Of a stretch of DNA of 64,000 bases, positions 8,931 to 18,500 are shown piece after piece (the stretch's first letter is position 1; each line of letters opens with the position of its first letter). The stretch comes from Hymenobacter nivis (lineage in GTDB: Bacteria; Bacteroidota; Bacteroidia; Cytophagales; Hymenobacteraceae). The position numbers and the translations under genes were made by a program. A model generated the notes under the pieces. It had not been told where the DNA came from. It saw only the letters and a list, made by a program, of their open reading frames with translations, and searched no databases. The DNA is taken from assembly GCF_006439025.1 (NCBI RefSeq), contig NZ_RCYZ01000012.1, positions 22,337 to 86,336 on the forward strand, read 5' to 3'.

Positions 8931-8969
8931 GGGTAAGGGGCGGTTTGAAGGCGAATGGATGGGGAGCCG

Positions 8970-9003
8970 CAAAGGTAGCGGGGCCCCGGCGGCCGGCTAC
9001 AAA
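8970..9003 (-). promoter_or_regulatory. Predicted promoter of pruA
   Basis: TACCTTTG on the minus strand (8970-8977) with TTTG about 22 nt upstream. It lies in the 66-nt gap before pruA and overlaps the end of the HAD gene. The predicted leader is about 35 nt. Confidence 0.6.
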
Positions 9004-9686
9004 AACGCCCGCAGCTCGTCGAGGCTGCTGATTTCGTAGGTCACCTGGGCAAAATGGCGGCGTTTGGCGGGGTTGAAGTACACCTGGTCGATGCCCGCGT
9101 TGTGGGCCCCCAGCACGTCGCACTCCAGGTTGTCGCCGATCATCAGGCTCTCCGGGGCCCCGGCGCCGGCTGCTTGCAGGGCATGGGCAAACATGCGCCG
9201 GTCGGGCTTGAGGTGGCCGCTGTGCTCGGAGGTAATCACCTGGTCAAAGTACTGCGCCAGGTTCGACGAGGCCAGCTTGCGGTGCTGCACGTCCTCGAAG
9301 CCGTTGGTAATCAGGTGCAGCGTGTACTTTTTGTGCAGGTAAGCCAGCGTTTCGTGGGTGTGCGGAAACACGGCCGACTTCTCGGGCAGCAGGTCGGTGA
9401 ACTCGGCCGAAAGGGTGGGGGGCACGTCGGCCGCGGCCACGCCCAGCTTGGCCAGCGTGCGCACGAAGCGCGCCTCGCGCAGCTGCTTCTGCGTTATCTT
9501 ATTGGCCTGGTACATGCGCCAGAGGGCCTGGTTCACGTCGCTGTACACGCGCTTAAAGGCGGGCAAGTCGGCACCGTGGCGGGCCAGCGCATGCCGGTCG
9601 TAGAGCGTGGCCAGCGTTTCGTCGGCGTTGGTTTCAAAGTCCCACAGCGTGTGGTCGAGGTCAAAAAACAGGTGCCGGTAGGCCAT
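8997..9686 (-). CDS. YjjG-type HAD family nucleotidase
   Basis: Predicted phosphatase of the haloacid dehalogenase superfamily, 229 aa from the ATG at 9686. The phosphorylated aspartate motif DxD is in 'FFDLDHTLWDF' (D9, D11). The later motifs 'LITNGFEDVQ' and 'MIGDNLECDVLGAHNAG' complete the active site. The whole-length pattern resembles YjjG/YfnB noncanonical pyrimidine nucleotidases, which remove phosphate from dUMP, dTMP or damaged nucleotides; the exact substrate is inference. It starts 11 nt after the ferredoxin-like gene and probably shares its transcript. Confidence 0.85.
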   Translation of the reverse strand: MAYRHLFFDLDHTLWDFETNADETLATLYDRHALARHGADLPAFKRVYSDVNQALWRMYQANKITQKQLREARFVRTLAKLGVAAADVPPTLSAEFTDLLPEKSAVFPHTHETLAYLHKKYTLHLITNGFEDVQHRKLASSNLAQYFDQVITSEHSGHLKPDRRMFAHALQAAGAGAPESLMIGDNLECDVLGAHNAGIDQVYFNPAKRRHFAQVTYEISSLDELRAFL

Positions 9687-9697
9687 GCGAAAGAAGA

Positions 9698-10021
9698 TTA
9701 CTTGCCGAGGAGCCGCGACGTGACGATGCGGCCGCCGCCCAAGTGCTCGCGTACGATGGTGGCGCAGTCGGCGGGCTGCACGTCGCCGTAGGTCACGCCG
9801 TCGGGGTACACCACCAGGGCCGCGCCGTTGCCTTTTTTGCAATGCTTGCAGCGGTCGAGGCAGTCGCACTCCTGCACGGCGTTGCGCCGTTTGTCGCCGT
9901 CGGCGGTGCGCACGGTTTTCAAGTCTTGGTCCTTGATGGCGTGCTTCAGGGCCTTGGCTACGTCGTGGCCCACCCCACTTTTCTGGTGGGTGCAAACGAA
10001 TATCTGGTGCGCGTAAATCAT
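9698..10021 (-). CDS. Thioredoxin-like (2Fe-2S) ferredoxin family protein
   Basis: A 107-aa protein with the thioredoxin-like ferredoxin arrangement: an N-terminal 'IFVCTHQKSGVG' with the first cysteine, a central 'ECDCLDRCKHCKKG' cysteine cluster and 'DGVTYGDVQPAD' before the C-terminal helix. These proteins usually bind a 2Fe-2S cluster. The redox partner is not indicated. The cysteine spacing in the middle (C-x-C-x3-C-x2-C) has more cysteines than needed for one cluster. It lies between an ArsR regulator (24 nt upstream) and the HAD gene (11 nt downstream), suggesting one operon. Confidence 0.8.
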   Translation of the reverse strand: MIYAHQIFVCTHQKSGVGHDVAKALKHAIKDQDLKTVRTADGDKRRNAVQECDCLDRCKHCKKGNGAALVVYPDGVTYGDVQPADCATIVREHLGGGRIVTSRLLGK

Positions 10022-10045
10022 TAACTAAACGAATGTTGGATGCCG

Positions 10046-10453
10046 CTACTGGGCCGGCGGCGGCGGGGCCCCGCCTGTCCACTGCCGGTTCTGAAGTTTA
10101 TAAGCAGCTAACTCCCGATTCGACCACAGGGTTTGGTAAATGCGCTGGTCGTGCAGCAGCTGCGGGTCGCGGGCCATGAATTCGAGGAGCTGCAACACCA
10201 AGTCGCGGGCCTCGTCCTTGAGGAAGTAGAACATCCAGTTGTCGAGGCGGCGCACGCTCACCAGGCCGGCATTTTTGAGGTAGGCCAGCTGGCGCGAGGT
10301 TTTGGTCTGGGTGAAATCGAGCACTTGCTCGAGGTCGGCCACCACCATTTCCTGGTTCCGCCATAGCAGGTGCAGGATGCGCACACGGCTTTCGTCGCCG
10401 AAGGCTTTAAAGATTTGCTGGCCGAACGCAACCGTGAAATGTTTCAAGCGCAT
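10046..10453 (-). CDS. ArsR-family winged-helix transcriptional regulator
   Basis: A 135-aa DNA-binding protein. 'KAFGDESRVRILHLL' and 'FTQTKTSRQLAYLKNAGLVSVRR' are the typical ArsR helix-turn-helix and wing. The usual metal-sensing ELCVCD cysteine motif is absent, so it probably senses something other than metals. The C-terminus ends in a proline tail. It is divergent from the secreted protein at 10556 and heads the ferredoxin-HAD transcript, so either could be its target. Confidence 0.87.
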   Translation of the reverse strand: MRLKHFTVAFGQQIFKAFGDESRVRILHLLWRNQEMVVADLEQVLDFTQTKTSRQLAYLKNAGLVSVRRLDNWMFYFLKDEARDLVLQLLEFMARDPQLLHDQRIYQTLWSNRELAAYKLQNRQWTGGAPPPPAQ

Positions 10454-10528
10454 CTAGTGTCTGGAAGCCGGCATCTGCCGTAGGTTTCCTGTTATCCTAA
10501 GGTACGGCCCCGGCGGCCTTAGGCATTG

Positions 10529-10536
10529 TATCTTTG
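10529..10536 (+). promoter_or_regulatory. Predicted -7 element for the secreted protein at 10556
   Basis: TATCTTTG matches TAnnTTTG and lies 19 nt before the ATG. I see no clear -33 TTTG at the right distance, so support is partial. Confidence 0.45.
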
Positions 10537-10555
10537 CTTACTAGCCCGCCCACCC

Positions 10556-11248
10556 ATGTCCTCTACCAGCCGCCCCCGGGGTTTCTCCTTTCCGCTCGCC
10601 GCCGTGCTGGCGGTGTTCCTGCTGCTGCTGGCCGCGCCCGGGGCCCAGGCCCAGGGCAAGCGCAAGGTAATTCAGTTTACCGGCATTGTGGCCAGCGGCG
10701 ACAGCCTGCTCGGCGTGCCCGGGGCCACGGTGTACGTGCCCAAGGCCGGCCGCGGCACGGCCACCAACATCTACGGTTACTTTTCGATGGCCGTGCTGGC
10801 CGGCGACAGCATCGTGATTCGCTCGCTGGGCTACGCCAACGAGGTAGTCAAAATCCCGGCCGATTACCAGCGGGCGAGCTACTCGGTGGTTGTGTCGATG
10901 CGCGAAGACGCCACGGTGCTGCCCGAAGTGCGGGTGTTCCCCTACGCCACCGAGCGCGAGTTCAAGGCCGCGTTTCTGGCCATGGCCATCCCGAGCGAGA
11001 GCCGCACGCCGGGGGCCGATGCCCTCAATGAGCAGACCATGCGCCGCATTTTCAACACGCTGCCCATGAGCCCGTCGGCAGCTTTCCGCCAAACCATGGG
11101 CTTGCAGCAGCAGAACTACCAGGCGCGCATGGGCCTGGGCCAGTCGCTGCAGGCCAACAACCCGCTCACCAACCCCTTCAGTTGGCTTCAGTTCATCAAG
11201 CAGGTGAAAAGCGGCGAGTTCAAGAAGAAGGAAGGCGTTGATTATTAA
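10556..11248 (+). CDS. Secreted carboxypeptidase-like regulatory domain protein
   Basis: A 230-aa exported protein of unknown function. Residues 1-33 form a signal peptide ending in 'GAQAQG'. A CarboxypepD_reg-like beta-sandwich follows ('FTGIVASGDSLLGVPGA', 'GTATNIYGYFSM', 'IRSLGYANEVVKIP'), the domain that precedes many Bacteroidota TonB-dependent receptors, but no receptor barrel follows here. The C-terminal third is rich in Met, Gln and Asn ('LQQQNYQARMGLGQSLQ') and ends in lysines. I start at the ATG at 10556 because the predicted promoter overlaps any earlier start. It is divergent from the ArsR gene. Confidence 0.75.
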   Translation: MSSTSRPRGFSFPLAAVLAVFLLLLAAPGAQAQGKRKVIQFTGIVASGDSLLGVPGATVYVPKAGRGTATNIYGYFSMAVLAGDSIVIRSLGYANEVVKIPADYQRASYSVVVSMREDATVLPEVRVFPYATEREFKAAFLAMAIPSESRTPGADALNEQTMRRIFNTLPMSPSAAFRQTMGLQQQNYQARMGLGQSLQANNPLTNPFSWLQFIKQVKSGEFKKKEGVDY

Positions 11249-11356
11249 CGGCCACCGCGGGGGAATCAGGGCCAATTACTAAGCTGAGCAGCAACCCCCG
11301 GGCGGCTTTAGGGGTTACAGGAAGGATTTGCAATTGCTTATTCCTAAACCGTAGCC

Positions 11357-12727
11357 ATGGATACTAATCTTCCGTTTTCCGACAAGCCGCGGGTCGTTAT
11401 TGTAGGCTGCGGCTTTGGGGGCCTCCAACTGGCCAAGGACTTGGCCAACGCGCCGGTGCAGGTGGTGGTGGTCGACCGCAACAACTACCACAACTTCCAG
11501 CCCCTATTGTACCAAGTGGCCACGGGGGCCCTGGAAGCCGACAGCATTGCCTACCCGGTACGCAAAATTTTCTCGGGCCAGCGCAATTTCTTCTTCCGCT
11601 TGGCCGACGTCACGGGCGTCGAATCGACTACCAACACGCTGCACACCAGCGTAGGTGAAATCCGCTATGACTATTTGGTGCTGGCCACCGGCTCGCTCAC
11701 CAATTTCTTCGGTATTGAGAGCATCGAGCGCAACGCCATGCAGATCAAGAGCATCCCGAACGCCCTGAACCTGCGCAGCTTCATTTTTCAGAATTTTGAG
11801 AAGGCTTTGCTCACCGCCGATCCAGTCGAGCGCCAGGCCCTGATGAACATCGTGGTGGTGGGCGGGGGCCCCACGGGCGTCGAAATCAGCGGCTCGCTGG
11901 CTGAGATGCGCAAGCACGTGCTGCCCAAAGACTACCCCGAGCTGGACCTGGGCCAGATGCAGATTTTCCTCGTCGAGGCGGGGCCGGCGCTGCTGGGGCC
12001 CATGTCGCCGGCGTCGCAGGCCGACGCCAGCCGCTACCTCGACGAGCTGGGCGTACAAGTGCGGCTTGGCACGTCGGTGAAGCGGTTTGAGGACAGCAAG
12101 GCGTATTATTCCGACACCGAGTTTATCCCGACCGAGAACCTGATTTGGGCAGCCGGCGTGAACGGCGCAGCCCTGCCCGGCCTGCCCGACGCCGTGGTGA
12201 CCCGCAATAAGCGCGTGACCGTGAATCCGTGGAACCAGGTGGAAGGCCTGGCCAACGTGTTCGCCATTGGCGACGTGGCCAACCTCGTCACCGCCGACAT
12301 GCCCAAGGGCCTGCCCATGCTGGCCCCCGTGGCCCAGCAGCAAGCCTCGCTGCTGGCCAAAAACCTGGTGCGCCTCACCAAAGGCGAAGCGCCCCAGCCC
12401 TTTGAGTACACCAACAAAGGCGTGATGGCCATTGTGAGCCGCAACAAAGCGGTAGTGGATTTGCCTAAGGGCGTCCATTTCAACGGTATTTTTGGCTGGG
12501 CCACCTGGCTCTTTGTTCACTTGATGACGCTGGTGGGCTTCCGCAACAAAGTCGTGGCCTTCGTGGACTGGGCATTCAGCTACTTCAGCTCCGATCAGGC
12601 CCTGCGCCTCATCATCCGTCCCTTCAAGCGCCGCGACATGCGCGACGACCAGGGCAAGCGGACTGCCGAGCACCTCACCGCCACGGCCGACTACAACCCA
12701 GGGCCCCCCGCCATTCAAGAGGCGTAG
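11357..12727 (+). CDS. ndh: Type II NADH:quinone oxidoreductase (NDH-2)
   Basis: Single-subunit, non-proton-pumping NADH dehydrogenase of 456 aa. The FAD-binding GxGxxG is in 'VVIVGCGFGGLQLAKDL' (about 12-28) and the NADH-binding one in 'IVVVGGGPTGVEISGSL'. 'NVFAIGDVAN' is the second FAD contact. The C-terminal part is aromatic and hydrophobic ('WATWLFVHLMTLVGF') and ends in basic residues, as expected for a peripheral membrane anchor. It feeds electrons to quinone like complex I without conserving energy. It is monocistronic, with a hairpin terminator 20 nt downstream. Confidence 0.92.
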   Translation: MDTNLPFSDKPRVVIVGCGFGGLQLAKDLANAPVQVVVVDRNNYHNFQPLLYQVATGALEADSIAYPVRKIFSGQRNFFFRLADVTGVESTTNTLHTSVGEIRYDYLVLATGSLTNFFGIESIERNAMQIKSIPNALNLRSFIFQNFEKALLTADPVERQALMNIVVVGGGPTGVEISGSLAEMRKHVLPKDYPELDLGQMQIFLVEAGPALLGPMSPASQADASRYLDELGVQVRLGTSVKRFEDSKAYYSDTEFIPTENLIWAAGVNGAALPGLPDAVVTRNKRVTVNPWNQVEGLANVFAIGDVANLVTADMPKGLPMLAPVAQQQASLLAKNLVRLTKGEAPQPFEYTNKGVMAIVSRNKAVVDLPKGVHFNGIFGWATWLFVHLMTLVGFRNKVVAFVDWAFSYFSSDQALRLIIRPFKRRDMRDDQGKRTAEHLTATADYNPGPPAIQEA

Positions 12728-12747
12728 AGCGAAACCACAGTGCATAG

Positions 12748-12784
12748 AAAAGGCCGTCGCGCTGCAATAGCGTGACGGCCTTTT
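12748..12784. terminator. Bidirectional hairpin terminator between ndh and the M16 gene
   Basis: A 16-nt stem (12748-12763 with 12769-12784, one mismatch, 5-nt loop) has an A-run on one side and a T-run on the other. It separates two convergent genes and can serve both. Confidence 0.85.
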
Positions 12785-12805
12785 TTGCGTTTGCAAGCTG
12801 GCTTT

Positions 12806-14074
12806 TCAGGCCCCCGCCACCACTACTTGCATGGCGTCGGGCGAGAGGTATTCCTGGGCCAGGCGCTGGAGGGTGGGGGCGTCGGTGGCTTCGATTTGCT
12901 GCACGAACTGGGTGTAGTAATCGGCAGGCAGGTGCATCAGCACGATGTTGCGGTACTTATCGGCCTGTTCGAACACCGTGGATAGGTCGTTGGCGAACTT
13001 GCCGAGGGTGTAGTTTTTCACCGTTTCCAGCTCGTCGGCCGGAACCAGTTCCTCCTGCAAGCGGCGCAGCTCGTGCTGGATTTCGGACACGGCCAGCGGG
13101 GCGCTGTCGCCCTTCACGTCGGTGCCGATGACGAGGGACGTGGCCTGCTCGCGGCTGGTAACGCCGGCCGAAATGCCGTAGGTCAGGCCCTTGTCTTCGC
13201 GGATGTTGCGCATTAGGCGCGAGCCGAAGTAGCCGCCCAGTACCTTCACCAGCAGGTTCAGCTGGTGGGTTTCGGGGTGGCGCGGGTTGGGCCAGGGCCG
13301 CCCAATGCGCAGCGAGGCCTGCAAGCTGCCGGGCACCACCACGTGGTCGGGCCCGGGCCGGAACGCCGCCGGGGCCCCGGGCAGGGCCAGCGCGGGGGCC
13401 CCGGCGGGGCCCTGGCCCAGCACGTCGGCCACCAGCTGGCGGTGCTCCGCCACGTCGCCGCTCAGGAAGATTTCTGCCCCGCCCAGCGGGTAGGCCGCCC
13501 GGTGGAAGGCCTGCGCATCGGCGCTGCTGAGGGCCAGAAAAGCCTCTTCGTCAAACAGCTGGCCGTAGGGGTGGGCGGGGCCAAACAAGTTTTCGTTGAA
13601 GCGCTCGGAGGCGCGGTAGCTGGCCTTGCGGCGCTCCACCTGCACGTTTTGCACGGTGCGGGTTTTCAGCTGGGCCAACTCCTGCTCCGGAAAGGTGGGC
13701 TGGGTGAGCACCTCGTGCACCAGCGGCAGCAGCGTGGGCAGGTGCCGCGTGAGGCAATACAGCGTGAGCATAGCGCGGTCGGGGCCCGACTCGCAGTCGA
13801 GCGACGCGCCGAAGAAGGCGACTTCGTCGGCAATCTGGCGGGCGGTGCGGGTGGCCGTGCCTTCGAGCAACATCCGGGCCGTGAGCAGGGCCAGGCTGGG
13901 CTTGGGCTCGGTGATTTTGCCGGCGGGCAGCACTACTTGCAGGCGTACCACGGGCTGGGCCGCGTTGGCCAGCACGTGCAGGCGGGCGGCGTTGGGCAAG
14001 GGCATTACCTCCGCCGTGGGCAGGGCCACGCGGGCCAGGGGCTGCAAAGGGGGGGCAACGGTACGGTCGAGCAT
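12806..14074 (-). CDS. M16 (pitrilysin) family protein without the zinc-binding motif
   Basis: A 422-aa homologue of M16 peptidases and of the processing peptidase subunits. The aligned region reads 'LALLTARMLLEGTATRTARQIA' (61-82). Active members have HxxEH immediately before this Met-Leu; here those five positions are L63-L-T-A-R67, so all zinc ligands are gone. The C-terminal half keeps 'NIREDKGLTYGISAGV', the substrate-binding R/Y region. In two-subunit M16 enzymes one partner is inactive in just this way. No signal peptide is visible. The neighbouring genes do not encode an active partner. Confidence 0.85.
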   Translation of the reverse strand: MLDRTVAPPLQPLARVALPTAEVMPLPNAARLHVLANAAQPVVRLQVVLPAGKITEPKPSLALLTARMLLEGTATRTARQIADEVAFFGASLDCESGPDRAMLTLYCLTRHLPTLLPLVHEVLTQPTFPEQELAQLKTRTVQNVQVERRKASYRASERFNENLFGPAHPYGQLFDEEAFLALSSADAQAFHRAAYPLGGAEIFLSGDVAEHRQLVADVLGQGPAGAPALALPGAPAAFRPGPDHVVVPGSLQASLRIGRPWPNPRHPETHQLNLLVKVLGGYFGSRLMRNIREDKGLTYGISAGVTSREQATSLVIGTDVKGDSAPLAVSEIQHELRRLQEELVPADELETVKNYTLGKFANDLSTVFEQADKYRNIVLMHLPADYYTQFVQQIEATDAPTLQRLAQEYLSPDAMQVVVAGA

Positions 14075-14109
14075 ATCGGGAGGAAGAAAGAGATAGATGG
14101 GTATTCGTG

Positions 14110-14201
14110 TAGTTGTCGGTTATTCGTTGTCAGTTGTTAGGGCCCCAGCTTGGCGGTACACCCTGGGGCCCTAACAACTGACAACGAATAACCGACAACT
14201 A
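14110..14201. repeat. Perfect 39-bp inverted repeat made of 7-nt words
   Basis: Arms 14110-14148 and 14163-14201 are exactly complementary around a 14-nt loop. Each arm is phased in sevens (GTTGTCG at 14112, then GTTATTC, GTTGTCA, GTTGTTA, then GGGCCCC at 14140). It lies between the M16 gene and porV, next to the porV terminator, and has no T-run of its own. Confidence 0.9.
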
Positions 14202-14203
14202 AA

Positions 14204-14258
14204 AAGGGAAGCGCCAAAAAACCGCGGCCGGGTGGGCGGGCTTTTTGGCGCTTCCCTT
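14204..14258 (-). terminator. Hairpin terminator downstream of porV
   Basis: A 17-bp perfect stem (14204-14220 with 14242-14258), 21-nt loop. Minus-strand transcription runs from the stem into TTTTTAG. It lies 29 nt after the porV stop. Confidence 0.8.
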
Positions 14259-14287
14259 ATCTGCGCGAAAACGCGAAAAAAACGGGG

Positions 14288-15508
14288 TTAGTTGCTTGGC
14301 GTGCCGCTGGTGCCGCCCGAGTCGCCGTCGAAGGCTTCGGCCAGCTTGTTGAAGTTGAAGTGCAGCGACACGCGAATGGTTTGGGCGAGCGGGTTGGCCT
14401 GCGAGTTGGGCACGAGGTAGGCCCCGTCGATGCCGAACACCTGGTAGCGCACGCCCAGGCCGAAGCTGGCGTACTGGCGGTTGCCTTTGTCGGGGTTCTC
14501 GTAGAAGTAGCCGGCGCGGGCGTACAGCAAGTCGTTGTAGCTGTATTCCAGGCCCCCCGAGAGGTTGATTTCCTGCAATTCTTCCTTGAAGCCGCCCGGC
14601 GCGTCGGAGAACGAGCCCAGCGCGGCGCTGATGATAGACTTCTGGGTGCGGGCGCTGTTTTCGGCCGCAATGCGGTTCCGGATGGCGGGGTCGTTGTTGG
14701 GGTTGGCTTCGTAGTAAGGCGAAGGCACCAGCAGCTTGCTCACATCGACGGCCAGCGTGATTTTATTGTACTGGTCGATCTGGCGGGTGATGGCCGTGCC
14801 CAGCTTCAGGGTGGTGGGCAGGAAGCTGGCGTTGATTGGGTCGGTATAAGTCAGCTTATTGCCGATGTTGCTGATGGTGGCCCCAAACGCGAGGTTGTAG
14901 AGGCCCGTGCCGATGCTCGCGTCTTTGTTGTAATAGGCCCCCACGTCCACGGCCACAGCGTTGCCGGGGCGGGCGTCGGGGATGCTGCCGCCGGTGAGGT
15001 TGGAGCGGATGTAGCGGGCCGATACGCCCAGGCCGAAGTTTTCGCTCAGCTTCTGGCCGTACGACACGGTGAGGGCGTACTCCTTGGGGTTAAAGGTGGC
15101 GCCCTCAATGTTGTTGGCGTCGCGGTACTGAATCTGGCCCAGGTCGAAGTACAGCAGCGAGGCCGAGAGGGCCGAGCGCTGGCCCACCTTGGCGTAGCCC
15201 GAGAGGTACGACAGGCCCATGTCGTCGGTGATGCTGCGCAGCCACGGCGTATACGACGGCGACACCGAGTATTTGTACGGCACGAAGCCCAGCTTGCCCG
15301 GGTTGTAAAACGCCGCGTTGGCATCGGGCGAGAGGGCCACCCCGGCCTCGCCCAGCGCCGCCGAGCGCGAGTCGGGGCTGAGGGTGAGGATGGGCACGGC
15401 CGTGGTGATGGTTTTTTGGTAGTTCTGGGCCTGGGCCGCGGTGGCACCGCCTAGTAAGGCCGCGAGCAGCGCCAGGCGCTGGGAAGTAACAAGAGTAGGG
15501 AGTTGCAT
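14288..15508 (-). CDS. porV: Type IX secretion system outer membrane protein PorV
   Basis: Outer-membrane barrel of the FadL/OmpP1 type that shuttles T9SS cargo to the attachment complex with PorU. The ATG at 15508 gives 406 aa with a signal peptide ending 'GGATAAQAQNYQ'. 'SRSAALGEAGVALSPDANAAFYNPGKLGF' is the typical PorV N-terminal plug region, and the length matches. The rest alternates as amphipathic beta strands, with the last strand 'TIRVSLHFNFNKL'. It starts 55 nt after the porU stop and is very probably co-transcribed with it. The glycine/serine-rich tail is unremarkable. Confidence 0.92.
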   Translation of the reverse strand: MQLPTLVTSQRLALLAALLGGATAAQAQNYQKTITTAVPILTLSPDSRSAALGEAGVALSPDANAAFYNPGKLGFVPYKYSVSPSYTPWLRSITDDMGLSYLSGYAKVGQRSALSASLLYFDLGQIQYRDANNIEGATFNPKEYALTVSYGQKLSENFGLGVSARYIRSNLTGGSIPDARPGNAVAVDVGAYYNKDASIGTGLYNLAFGATISNIGNKLTYTDPINASFLPTTLKLGTAITRQIDQYNKITLAVDVSKLLVPSPYYEANPNNDPAIRNRIAAENSARTQKSIISAALGSFSDAPGGFKEELQEINLSGGLEYSYNDLLYARAGYFYENPDKGNRQYASFGLGVRYQVFGIDGAYLVPNSQANPLAQTIRVSLHFNFNKLAEAFDGDSGGTSGTPSN

Positions 15509-15563
15509 AGAGCGAATAAGATGGGCCACTAAATCGGCCACAAAGAAAACGTTTTAAATTGGA

Positions 15564-18500
15564 TTAATTGAGGATGACCAATTTTTCAAACTTAGAAGCG
15601 GTGGCTTGGTCGCGCTGGGCCCGCACGCTCACCCGGTACACGTACACGCCGCGGGCCAGCTGGTCGTTGAACTCGTCGCGCCCGTCCCAGCTGATGCTTT
15701 TCTGGTGCGGCTCGCTGTTGACGACGGTGGCCGTGAGGGTGCGCACGAGCTTGCCCGCCACGGTAAAGATTTGCACCTGCACGTCGAGGTCGTCGCCCTC
15801 ACGGTTCTGGTCAAAGTGAAACGTAGTAGCACTGGCAAACGGATTGGGGTAGTTGAGCACGTGCGACAACGCCAGCTGCTCGGTGCGGGCCACCACAAAC
15901 TCGATTTCGCGCTCCGTGGAGTTGTTGTAGGTATCCCAGGCCTTTAGTTTCAGGGTGTGGGGCCCCACCGCCAAGTCTTTATATAAATACTTCACCTGCC
16001 CCGAGCGGAAGTCATCGACCTTGCCCACGTAGGCGTCGTTGAGCACGGTGAGGCCGGCGGCGTTGCCGTCGAGCACAGCCGTAATCTCGTGCCCGATGCC
16101 CGCGCCAGTGGTGTTGATGCCCGAGTTGTCGCTCAGGTTGGCCAGCAGCGTGGTGGTCTGCCCGGTGAGGCCCCCAAAGGCGAACGTTTCGCTGTCCATG
16201 AACAGGGCCACGGCGGGCGGCACCGTGTCGCGGGCCGTGCCGGTGGCCGCGCCGCCCACTGGGGCCCCCAGGCGGCCGGCGGCGTCAGCGCCCTGGCCGC
16301 CGTTGGCGCCGGGGCTGGAGGCATAGAGACTCACCTTGCCAGGGCCCACGTTGTAGCTGATGTCCTTCGGCACCACAAAGCGCAGGCTGAACTGGCCGTT
16401 GGTGACGGTGGCCTGGCCGCTGTAAATCACGCTTTCCTGCACCTGGATGGGCTTTGGACCGTCGGCGGGGTTGCTCGCGGCCTTGTTGCCCAGCGTCAGC
16501 ACCGTGCTCGGCTTGTCGTACACCGTCACCTGGGCCGTGCCGTTGAAGCCCGCGTTTATGGCCCCGGCGTTCAGCACGCGGCCGTGCAGGCGCACGGGGC
16601 TCAGGGCCTGGAGGGTGGGCGTGGGGGCCCCGCCGCCCACGTACTGCTTGTTGAGGCTGTCTACTTGCACCGTCTGGCGCGGGTAGGCCAGCGTCATGCT
16701 GGGGTCGCCGAGCAGGGTGTAGTTGCGGTTGTTGAGCACGCCGGCCTGGCCGGGGCCCGGGTAGGCGTTTTTGGCCAGCATGGTCACGGTGCCCATGGTG
16801 GGCATTTTGCCGCTGGGCAAAGGCTGAAACACGTTGTTGTAGAAGGCCGAATTGAGGCCGTAGTTCTGGCCGGCCTCCACCACGCGGGTGGTGGTGAAGA
16901 GGCCGATGGCGCCGCCGCCGTTCGGGTTGTCGGTGAGTACCTGCTCGCCAGCCGATGTGAAATCGGGGTTGTCGTAGGTGCTCAGGTCGCAGGTACCGGT
17001 CACCATAAAGGCCAGCTTGGCATTGTTTTGCAAAGCCAAAGCCGTGGCGTTGGTAAAAATCTGGGCGTCGGACAAGCCCGTGGGGCCCCCGTGGCCGAGG
17101 TAGTTGATCAGCAGCGAGCCGCCCTCAAACGACTCGTCCACCGCTTTGTTCATCTCGGGCGAGCGTAGGCCGGCGGCCCCCGCCACCTGCGGGTACAGGT
17201 CGAGGTACAACTTGTGCACGTTGTAGGCGGGGTAATTGGCCTGGATGCCAGCGGCCAACGGCTCCGAGCCGCCGCCCACAAATAGGTCGCCGTTGCCATC
17301 ATCGGCCCACAGCGACAGGCGGTTGCGCCACTTGCCGAAGCTGGCCGGGGCGTCGTAGGCAATGAGCTTGTCCACCATCAGGCGGGCGTTGTCGGCGTTG
17401 GCGGGCTGGCCTTTGGGGGCCCGCACCGGCAGGCGGCCCACCCCCACGTCCTGCACCTCGGTGCCGGTGGGATTCTCCGGCCACTCGCCCTCGTTGTCGT
17501 CGAGCAGGGCGTAATAGTCTTCGGATGAATAGGTTACCGTGCTGCCGTAAAAGGCCGTCAGTGACTCGCGCGACTCGTAGGTGGGCACGTAGTTCTGGTT
17601 GGCGCGGTCGAAGTCGGCGTCGGAGCGGAACGGGGCCCGGCTGGCCCACCAGGTGGGTTCCTGGCTTTTGTCGTTGTAGGGGCTCGATTTGTAGTCGAAC
17701 GAGGCATCGCCGAACAGCAGCAGGTACTGGAGCTTGCCCGCGGGGGCCCTATCGTACACCTGCTTCATGAAGTCGCGGATGGCCGTGGCGTCCTGTCCGC
17801 CCGAGCCGAACTCGTTGTACACTTCCTTGGTCGTGGCCACGGCCACCTTCAGGCCGTCGTGGGCGCGGCGGTGGTCGGCCAGCCGGTTAGCCTGCGCCCG
17901 GAAGGCTGGGTAGGTCACAATCACCAAATCGTAGCTGCCGTCGAGGGCGTGCAAATCCTGATTGGGTACTTTGCCAAAAGCCCGCGGCTTGGCAAACGCG
18001 CCGTCGGGCTGGAAAGCCACGTACTCGCGCAGCGTATCAGTAGTGGCCGCGAAGGTGCCAGCTGCGTCCACGGCCTGCGCCACGGCGCGGCGCGGGTTGG
18101 TCACGTCCCACACGGCGGTGGCGGCGCTGGTGCCGGCCAGCGCAAAGCGCGTCACGGCCCCGGGCCCCACGCTGGCTAACGACCGAAATTCCAGCGCCGG
18201 TCCGCTGAGCGTGAGGCGGCGCTGGGCGTTGATTTCCAGGTAATCAAGGTAGCCCACGCCCGTGCCCGACTGGCTGTTGAACGTGAGGCCCACGCTGAGC
18301 GCGGCGGCTGGCGCAGCGGGCAGCACCACGGGCAGCGTGGGTGTGGCCACGTTGGCTACCGCGTAGTAGGCCTGGCCGTTCACGGGGTTTACGGCCACGG
18401 TGCCCACGTTGGCGCCGTTCAGCGTGGCCCGGAACTGGCTGCCGCTGATGTCGGTAGCCGCTAGGGCCAGCGTCAGCTGGGCTGTGGAGCCGGGTACGAG

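Noticed and set aside
7245..8936. A 563-codon open frame on the plus strand opposite pruA
   Set aside because: It is a mirror of the GC-rich pruA frame, has no recognisable domain and a composition typical of antisense shadows. pruA has full catalytic motifs.
10046..10453. Arsenic or metal resistance operon
   Set aside because: The ArsR protein lacks the metal-binding cysteine motif and no arsenic transporter or reductase is adjacent.
16089..17168. Long plus-strand frame inside porU
   Set aside because: It is antisense to the porU catalytic region and shows no protein family features.
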